This document shows, one piece after another, positions 5,510-9,526 of a DNA stretch of 9,526 bases. The stretch spans positions 1-9,526 of the forward strand of contig JACDAW010000270.1 in NCBI GenBank assembly GCA_013695245.1. The letters run 5' to 3'. The notes under the pieces were generated by a model. It was given only the letters and a program-made list of their open reading frames with translations. It did not search any database and was not told the DNA's origin. The DNA comes from Pyrinomonadaceae bacterium. Its GTDB lineage: Bacteria; Acidobacteriota; Blastocatellia; Pyrinomonadales; Pyrinomonadaceae. Positions within the stretch are counted from its first letter, which is position 1, and the number at the start of each line of letters is the position of its first letter. Both the position numbers and the translations under genes were made by a program.

Positions 5510-7324
5510 ATGCTCGATAATTTAGGAGATTTGCAACGCACGCACTCTTGTGGCGCGTTGCGTTTGGAACACGTCGGTCGAAGTGTGACGTTGATGGGCT
5601 GGGTGGCGCGGCGGCGCGACTTCGGGCCGCTGACGTTTTTCGATCTGCGCGACCGTGATGGAATCACGCAAGTCGTCTTTAACGAAGAGACGGCGAGAGA
5701 AGCGCACGCGCGGGCGAAAGAGGTGCGCGGTGAGTTTGTGATCGCCGCGACGGGCATGGTCGTTGAGCGCGCGGAAGGACAGCGCAATCCGAAGATCGCG
5801 ACGGGCGAGGTGGAAGTGCAGGCGAGTGAAATTTTGATCCTCAACGACGCGCGCACGCTGCCGTTTCAACTTGAGGTCGCTTCGCCTTCGGAAGCTCTGG
5901 CGAGCGAAGAGTTGCGTCTGCGTTATCGTTATCTTGATCTGCGTCGCCCGCAGCTTCAAGCAAACATACGTCTGCGCCATCATGTTGTGCAAGAGATTCG
6001 GCGTTACATGGACGAGCAGGGTTTTACCGAGATCGAAACGCCGATCCTAATCAAATCAACGCCGGAGGGCGCGCGCGACTACGTTGTGCCGTCGCGCCTG
6101 CATCCCGGCCACTTCTACGCCCTGCCGCAGTCGCCGCAACTCTTCAAACAGCTTTGCATGATCGCCGGACTCGATAAATATTTCCAGATCGCGCGCTGCT
6201 TCCGCGACGAAGATTTGCGCGCCGACCGCCAGCCGGAGTTCACGCAGTTAGACGTGGAAATGAGCTTTGCGACGACGGAGCAAATCTACACTTTGATCGA
6301 AGGTTTGTTTGCGCGCGTGTTTCAGAGCTCGATAGGTGTTGAACTGCCCGCGCCGTTTCCGCGTCTTTCCTACGTCGAAGCGATGCGGCGCTACGGATCG
6401 GATAAACCCGATCTGCGTTTCGGCATGGAGTTGCAAGACCTCTCCACTGCGCTTGAGGGAACAACGTTCGCACCGTTTGCGTCGGCGCTTGAAGCGGGCG
6501 GCGCAATTAAGGGCTTGGTCGTCACTGGCGGCGCGCACCTTTCGCGTAAACAGCTCGACGAACTGCAAGAGCACGCGAAGCGTTACGGAGCGGGCGCGCT
6601 CGCGTGGATCAAGCTTGGCGATGAATTATCGTCGTCGCTACTCAAAGCACTCGGCGAAGAAACGATCAAACGTTTAGCAGAACAGGCGGGCGCACAGTCG
6701 GGCGACGCGGTGCTCGTCGTTGCGGGTAAAACGAAGACAGTGGCAGCGGCACTCGGCGCTTTGCGCAACGAGATCGCCAAGCGCGAAAAGCTGATTCCTG
6801 AAAACACTTTTGCGCCGCTCTGGGTGACGGAGTTCCCGATGTTTGAGTTTCACGAAGACGATGGGCGCTACTACGCGATGCACCATCCGTTTACGTCGCC
6901 TCTGGATGAAGACTTGCCGCTCCTTGAACGCGCCGTTGAAGGCGGCGAAACCGAACTGCTCGGCAAGCTTCGCGCGAAGGCTTATGATCCGGTCATTAAC
7001 GGCGTGGAGTTGGCGAGCGGCTCGATTCGTATTCATCGGCGCGACGTGCAGCGTTTGATCTTCAAAGCTTTGGGAATGTCGGAAGAAGAAGCGCGCTCAC
7101 GTTTCGGTTTCTTCCTCGACGCGCTGGAATACGGCACGCCGCCGCACGGTGGCATCGCGCCCGGCATCGAGCGTTTGATGATGGTGCTCACGGGAACGGA
7201 TAACATCCGCGACGTGATGGCGTTTCCGAAAACCGCGTCGGCCGCCGACTTGATGATTGATGCGCCCGGTGAAGTTGATGCAGAGCTACTAAAAGAGTTA
7301 CGCATTAAGCTCGTCGAAGATTAA
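5510..7324 (+). CDS. aspS: Aspartate--tRNA ligase (bacterial-type AspRS)
   Basis: This class IIb synthetase charges tRNA-Asp with aspartate using ATP. The 604 residues match the bacterial type (about 590). An N-terminal OB-fold anticodon-binding domain (about 1-115) contains VTLMGWVARRRDFGPLTFFD. It is followed by the catalytic domain: LRYRYLDLRRPQLQANIRLR (137-156); motif 1 near GFTEIETPIL (171-180); STPEGARDYVVPSR (183-196); PQSPQLFKQ (206-214); and motif 2 with ARCFRDEDLRADRQPEFTQL (228-247). The GAD insertion domain, found in bacterial but not archaeal or eukaryotic AspRS, spans roughly 285-430. Motif 3 is GIAPGIERLMMVL (548-560), followed by NIRDVMAFPK (565-574). The residue after RRRD in the OB fold is Phe38, where discriminating enzymes usually have Leu and some non-discriminating ones have His, so tRNA-Asn charging cannot be read off. 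Downstream, the M67 gene starts 4 bases after the stop, suggesting coupled translation. Confidence 0.97.
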   Translation: MLDNLGDLQRTHSCGALRLEHVGRSVTLMGWVARRRDFGPLTFFDLRDRDGITQVVFNEETAREAHARAKEVRGEFVIAATGMVVERAEGQRNPKIATGEVEVQASEILILNDARTLPFQLEVASPSEALASEELRLRYRYLDLRRPQLQANIRLRHHVVQEIRRYMDEQGFTEIETPILIKSTPEGARDYVVPSRLHPGHFYALPQSPQLFKQLCMIAGLDKYFQIARCFRDEDLRADRQPEFTQLDVEMSFATTEQIYTLIEGLFARVFQSSIGVELPAPFPRLSYVEAMRRYGSDKPDLRFGMELQDLSTALEGTTFAPFASALEAGGAIKGLVVTGGAHLSRKQLDELQEHAKRYGAGALAWIKLGDELSSSLLKALGEETIKRLAEQAGAQSGDAVLVVAGKTKTVAAALGALRNEIAKREKLIPENTFAPLWVTEFPMFEFHEDDGRYYAMHHPFTSPLDEDLPLLERAVEGGETELLGKLRAKAYDPVINGVELASGSIRIHRRDVQRLIFKALGMSEEEARSRFGFFLDALEYGTPPHGGIAPGIERLMMVLTGTDNIRDVMAFPKTASAADLMIDAPGEVDAELLKELRIKLVED

Positions 7325-7328
7325 AGAT

Positions 7329-7769
7329 GTGAACGAAGAAAACGCGAGTTCTAGGAGCGTTGTTTTGTGGCGCGCGCATGTTAATGAAATCTGCGCGCAC
7401 GCGAGCGCGGCAAGCCCGGAGGAATGTTGCGGACTCGTCGGCGGGCGCGACTGTATGGCGCACAAAGTTTATCCGCTTGAAAACGTTGCCTCCAATCCGC
7501 TCACGGGTTATGAAGCTGCGCCGCAAGATTTGTTTCGCGCGCAGAGAGAGATGCGCGAGCGCGGCGAGAGACTTTTAGCGATTTATCATTCGCATCCGCG
7601 CCAAGTTGACCCCACACCTTCCGCGACTGATGTAAGACTAGCTTATTACCCGTCGGCCGTGTATTTCATCATCGGACTCGGCGGCGATGCGCCCGTGTTG
7701 AGAGCCTTTCGTTTGTATGAACGTGGGGGGTGCTGGGAGCGAGTTGAGTATAAGATTGTGGGCGAGTAG
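7329..7769 (+). CDS. M67 family (JAB1/MPN/JAMM) metallopeptidase
   Basis: This 146-residue single-domain JAMM protein carries the complete zinc-peptidase signature: Glu32 in PEECCGLVGG, then His87-Ser-His89-Pro, seven residues, Ser98, two residues and Asp101 (HSHPRQVDPTPSATD). Bacterial stand-alone members act in the cytosol and are known or proposed to cut after the C-terminal Gly-Gly of ubiquitin-like sulfur carriers (ThiS, MoaD, CysO types), releasing the carrier or processing its precursor. No carrier or E1-like gene lies in this window, so the substrate is open. The start is the GTG at 7329, 4 bases after the aspS stop and without its own clear Shine-Dalgarno sequence, so translation probably depends on ribosomes leaving aspS. 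An ATG at 7327 is followed at once by TGA and is not the gene start. All catalytic positions are present, so activity is expected. Confidence 0.88.
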   Translation: MNEENASSRSVVLWRAHVNEICAHASAASPEECCGLVGGRDCMAHKVYPLENVASNPLTGYEAAPQDLFRAQREMRERGERLLAIYHSHPRQVDPTPSATDVRLAYYPSAVYFIIGLGGDAPVLRAFRLYERGGCWERVEYKIVGE

Positions 7770-7784
7770 AATTTTGTGTGAACC

Positions 7785-7803
7785 GCGAGCGCGATTCGCT
7801 CGT
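7785..7803 (+). promoter_or_regulatory. Perfect short hairpin between the M67 and membrane-protein genes
   Basis: CGAGCG (7786-7791), loop CGATT, CGCTCG (7797-7802) form a six-pair GC-rich stem that a flanking G-U pair can extend. No T-run follows, so it is not a standard intrinsic terminator. It may stabilise or attenuate the message between the two genes. It ends 11 bases before the GTG at 7815, so it could also affect initiation there. Confidence 0.4.
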
Positions 7804-7814
7804 AAGAACGTTAT

Positions 7815-8510
7815 GTGAATACACTGATGGAAGAGAATCGAAGCAAATACAATACTGATCCGCTTGACCCGGAATTTGCGCGCCGCACAGATGAGATGCG
7901 GAGCCAGCCGACGGGGGAAACGCGCGTTCACAACAACAGCGTGACCGAAGCTCCAACCAGACACCTTTACGAGCCGCCATCTTCGTATCCTTCCGTGTAC
8001 GCCCCGCCGACCACGTATCAAGCGCCGCTGCCGCGAGCACATGAGCGCGTGGCTGCGCCGACGGTTCAGCCATCATCGTATTCCAATGGTGCGTCAACGC
8101 CTCCGTCGTCGCGTACTATCAAAGGCATCAGCCTGCCGGAAAACGTGGCGATGACTTTGCCTTACATCCCGTTTTTTATCGGCGCAGCTTTTGCCGCCAT
8201 CGAACTTTTCCTTGTGCCGCGCACGGAATCGCGCACGCGCTTTCACGCCGCGCAAGCCCTGAGCTTGCACTTGGCGGTAATGGCCGCCGGATTCATTTTG
8301 CGCATCGTCCATGGGGTCGCGTCGGGCGCGTTCGGCGGTTTCTCTTCGAGAATGGTTTGGCTTTTCTGGTCAATGTTTTCGCTGGCGACAACAATCTACT
8401 TCGTCGTCTCGCTCATCCGTGTGTGGAAGGGCGAGGAGCATCACATCGAACCGCTTGCCGACCTCACACGTTTTCTTAACGAGAAACTCGAACCGCGCAA
8501 ATTAAAATAG
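7815..8510 (+). CDS. Tic20/DUF4870-like membrane protein with a disordered N-terminus
   Basis: The protein has 231 residues from the GTG at 7815. An in-frame ATG at 7827 would give 227; neither has a convincing ribosome binding site. Residues 1-105 are hydrophilic and rich in Pro, Ser, Tyr and Thr (for example EPPSSYPSVYAPPTTYQAP) and probably disordered on the cytoplasmic face. Three hydrophobic segments follow, at about 110-135, 147-170 and 180-203, with RFHAAQALSLH (142-152) between the first two. That short charged motif is typical of the small DUF4870/Tic20-like three- or four-helix membrane proteins of the inner membrane. A positively charged stretch and an amphipathic tail (WKGEEHH to LNEKLEPRK) end it. 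The function of bacterial members is not established. It is co-directional with aspS and M67, 45 bases after the latter, and may share their transcript. Confidence 0.72.
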   Translation: MNTLMEENRSKYNTDPLDPEFARRTDEMRSQPTGETRVHNNSVTEAPTRHLYEPPSSYPSVYAPPTTYQAPLPRAHERVAAPTVQPSSYSNGASTPPSSRTIKGISLPENVAMTLPYIPFFIGAAFAAIELFLVPRTESRTRFHAAQALSLHLAVMAAGFILRIVHGVASGAFGGFSSRMVWLFWSMFSLATTIYFVVSLIRVWKGEEHHIEPLADLTRFLNEKLEPRKLK

Positions 8511-8809
8511 ATATGCACAACCTCCGCGTCCTGTGTTAATCTCTTCTGTGGGTCGTTTACCCGCGACCGTCATCCCTCTATCCGCCCCGAATTTATCATT
8601 TGACGAAAATGCAAATTCTCCTCTTTGCGGCAGTTCAAGTCTAAGGAAGCAGTTCGGTCAACAAGCAGCGAACCGGGTTGCGCAAAACCACATCTTCGCC
8701 CGTAAAATCAGAGAAACGAGCAAAAGCCAACCTCCGCGTGTTACCGTTCATCAAAAGAGTTGACCCAAACGTGAAATTCTTGCTACGGGCGTTTGGCAAA
8801 AAGACAATT
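8511..8809. other. Gene-free spacer with one long direct repeat
   Basis: This is the left part of the 487-base gap before the M48 gene. Open frames here (for example 8533-8763 on the plus strand) have no recognisable family, start signal or typical codon use. A small inverted repeat, GGTCG with CGACC around an 8-base loop, lies near 8552-8569. TTGACC at 8760-8765 resembles a -35 box, but the sequence 17-18 bases on (CTACGG/TACGGG) is a poor -10. No terminator follows the membrane-protein stop at 8510. Confidence 0.5.
8518..8739 (+). repeat. 12-base perfect direct repeat CAACCTCCGCGT, copies 210 bases apart
   Basis: CAACCTCCGCGT occurs at 8518-8529 and again at 8728-8739. Both copies are followed within a few bases by GTTA. 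The first starts 8 bases after the membrane-protein stop. They could be a duplication of unique sequence, footprints of an inserted segment, or regulator binding sites. The 198 bases between them carry no terminal inverted repeats that I could recognise. Confidence 0.45.
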
Positions 8810-8940
8810 GGCGCATCCTCCCCTTGCGCGGGCGAGAGTTAAGCTTCGCTCTTCCTTAAAAATCGAATCGGGGGATGCCTTACAAGTACGAGCGGCGCTC
8901 ATCCCCATTTTAAACAGGGTTCGCGCCGCTTCTGGTTTTT
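8810..8940 (+). ncRNA. Candidate structured leader RNA or small RNA upstream of the M48 gene
   Basis: Three segments can pair in competing ways. GCATCC-t-CCCC at 8813-8823 pairs with GGGGGATGC at 8870-8878 (nine pairs, one bulge), closing a 60-base hairpin with an inner GAGAG/CTCTT stem. Alternatively, GGGGATG at 8871-8877 pairs perfectly with CATCCCC at 8900-8906. The latter lies in the loop of a terminator-like hairpin, and pairing it would create a pseudoknot. Mutually exclusive pairing before a T-tract is the layout of a riboswitch or attenuator, or of a small RNA ending in its own terminator. The primary sequence matches no riboswitch class I know. There is no proof of transcription. Confidence 0.35.
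8891..8940 (+). terminator. Terminator-like hairpin with T-tract
   Basis: AGCGGCGC (8891-8898) pairs perfectly with GCGCCGCT (8923-8930). The 24-base loop can form an inner CCC/GGG stem (8903-8905 with 8917-8919). Four bases later comes TTTTT (8936-8940). The stem is strong, but the T-tract is short and displaced, so termination may be partial or conditional. It would end a transcript about 57 bases before the M48 start codon. Confidence 0.45.
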
Positions 8941-8951
8941 GCCATTAACAA

Positions 8952-8975
8952 ACGCGCACATTTCTTGTGGCGCGT
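8952..8975 (+). promoter_or_regulatory. Hairpin just before the M48 ribosome binding site
   Basis: ACGCGCAC (8952-8959) pairs with GTGGCGCGT (8967-8975), giving eight pairs with one bulged G around a 7-base loop (ATTTCTT). It ends 7 bases before the Shine-Dalgarno sequence, so it leaves that site exposed but could protect the 5' end of the message or influence ribosome loading. Confidence 0.4.
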
Positions 8976-8982
8976 CCTGCAT

Positions 8983-8987
8983 GGAGG
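8983..8987 (+). promoter_or_regulatory. Ribosome binding site of the M48 gene (GGAGG)
   Basis: A full GGAGG lies 10 bases before the ATG at 8998, slightly long but usable, and it confirms this start. Confidence 0.65.
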
Positions 8988-8997
8988 AACGAAAAAT

Positions 8998-9526
8998 ATG
9001 ACCGCAAGCAACAAACGCCACATTACTCGCGCGGTGTCGGCGTGGTTGGTGATATTAGCCATCTACGCTGCGCCGATGTCGGCTTTCGCGCAGACGCGAA
9101 TTAGTCTTCGTCCTAATCGTTATAAAGTTTCGGACGACGTGCAAGCCGGACGCCAAGCGGCCGCCGAAGTCGAAAGACAGTTGCCGCTCTTGCGCGACGG
9201 TTACGTGGATAACTACATTGATCGCATCGGGCGACAGCTCGTTAACGCGATCCCGTCGGAATTTCAACATCCTGAATTTCGCTATACGTTTACGGTCGTC
9301 AACGTGCGCGACGTGAACGCTTTCGCACTTCCGGGCGGGCCGATGTATGGCAATCGCGGCCTCATTGACATTGCGCACAACGAAGGCGAACTCGCGGGCG
9401 TGATGGCGCACGAGCTAAGTCACGTTGCCTTGCGTCACGGCACTGTACAAGCGACGAAGGCGCAGAAGTACGGTTTGCTCGCAGGCGTTGCAGGCATCGT
9501 CGGCACGATCCTCGGTGGCCCTGCCG
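8998..9526 (+). CDS. Exported M48-family zinc metalloprotease (3' end outside the window)
   Basis: The frame stays open from the ATG at 8998 to the window edge (176 complete codons). Residues 1-31 form a signal peptide: a basic start, then AWLVILAIYAAP, then a SAFAQ cleavage region. The mature protein is therefore expected in the periplasm. The following helical region (VSDDVQAGRQAAAEVERQLP, then YVDNYIDRIGRQLV) and the core strand with NAFALPGGPMYGNRGLI (107-123) are typical of the BepA/LoiP-like M48 peptidases. The zinc motif HELSH (138-142; His138, catalytic Glu139, His142) is intact, with HVALRHG after it. The third zinc ligand and any C-terminal TPR repeats would be beyond the end of the window. 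Relatives degrade misfolded envelope proteins. A structured leader lies directly upstream and may control the gene. Confidence 0.93.
   Translation, partial: MTASNKRHITRAVSAWLVILAIYAAPMSAFAQTRISLRPNRYKVSDDVQAGRQAAAEVERQLPLLRDGYVDNYIDRIGRQLVNAIPSEFQHPEFRYTFTVVNVRDVNAFALPGGPMYGNRGLIDIAHNEGELAGVMAHELSHVALRHGTVQATKAQKYGLLAGVAGIVGTILGGPA

Noticed and set aside
5522..5992. 156-residue minus-strand frame opposite the start of aspS
   Set aside because: It is antisense to the conserved OB-fold domain of AspRS, with an Arg-rich translation and no recognisable domain or start signal.
7638..8097. Two overlapping minus-strand frames across the M67/membrane-protein junction
   Set aside because: They overlap two supported plus-strand genes, overlap each other, and show no domain pattern.
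8533..8763. 76-residue plus-strand frame in the gap before the M48 gene
   Set aside because: It has no ribosome binding site, hydrophobic core or recognisable motif, and the interval looks non-coding. A second frame through 8645-8842 was also read and dismissed for the same reasons.

Overview
The window reads as ordinary bacterial chromosome at moderate-to-high GC. Gene content suggests an Acidobacteriota-like organism, perhaps Blastocatellia: a DUF4097-type exported protein, an M48 exported metalloprotease, an M67 (JAMM) peptidase and a Tic20/DUF4870-like membrane protein around a hisS-aspS pair. That placement is inferred from gene flavour only; there is no rRNA or other marker here. No tRNA, rRNA, CRISPR array, complete insertion sequence or prophage was seen.

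Layout. At the left edge (3-881) is an exported beta-rich DUF4097-like protein whose true start may lie outside the window. A 175-base gap with a plausible sigma-70 promoter leads to dcd (dCTP deaminase, 1057-1647). A nucleotidyltransferase-fold protein related to the AbiEii group (1672-2322) follows closely. Next is a non-conserved stretch (2323-3425). It holds unassigned sequence, a frameshifted and truncated N-terminal remnant of an MmeI-like (type IIL) restriction-modification enzyme (2578-2858), and a small coiled-coil protein on the minus strand (2864-3256). It looks like a decayed accessory islet.

From 3432 a co-directional housekeeping block begins: a gamma-carbonic anhydrase-like hexapeptide protein, hisS, aspS, an M67 metallopeptidase starting 4 bases after aspS, and a three-segment membrane protein of Tic20/DUF4870 type. 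The two tRNA synthetases supply histidyl- and aspartyl-tRNA for translation. Close spacing suggests that at least aspS and the M67 gene are co-transcribed.

The block ends in a 487-base gene-free interval (8511-8997). Its right half has several inverted repeats with mutually exclusive pairings, including a terminator-like hairpin. It lies directly upstream of an exported M48 metalloprotease (8998 to the window edge, HELSH motif). This structured leader is the best candidate for something undescribed. The degraded R-M gene, the solitary AbiEii-like nucleotidyltransferase and a sharp change in strand composition near 3.4 kb are the other points worth a look. I found no convincing complete novel system.
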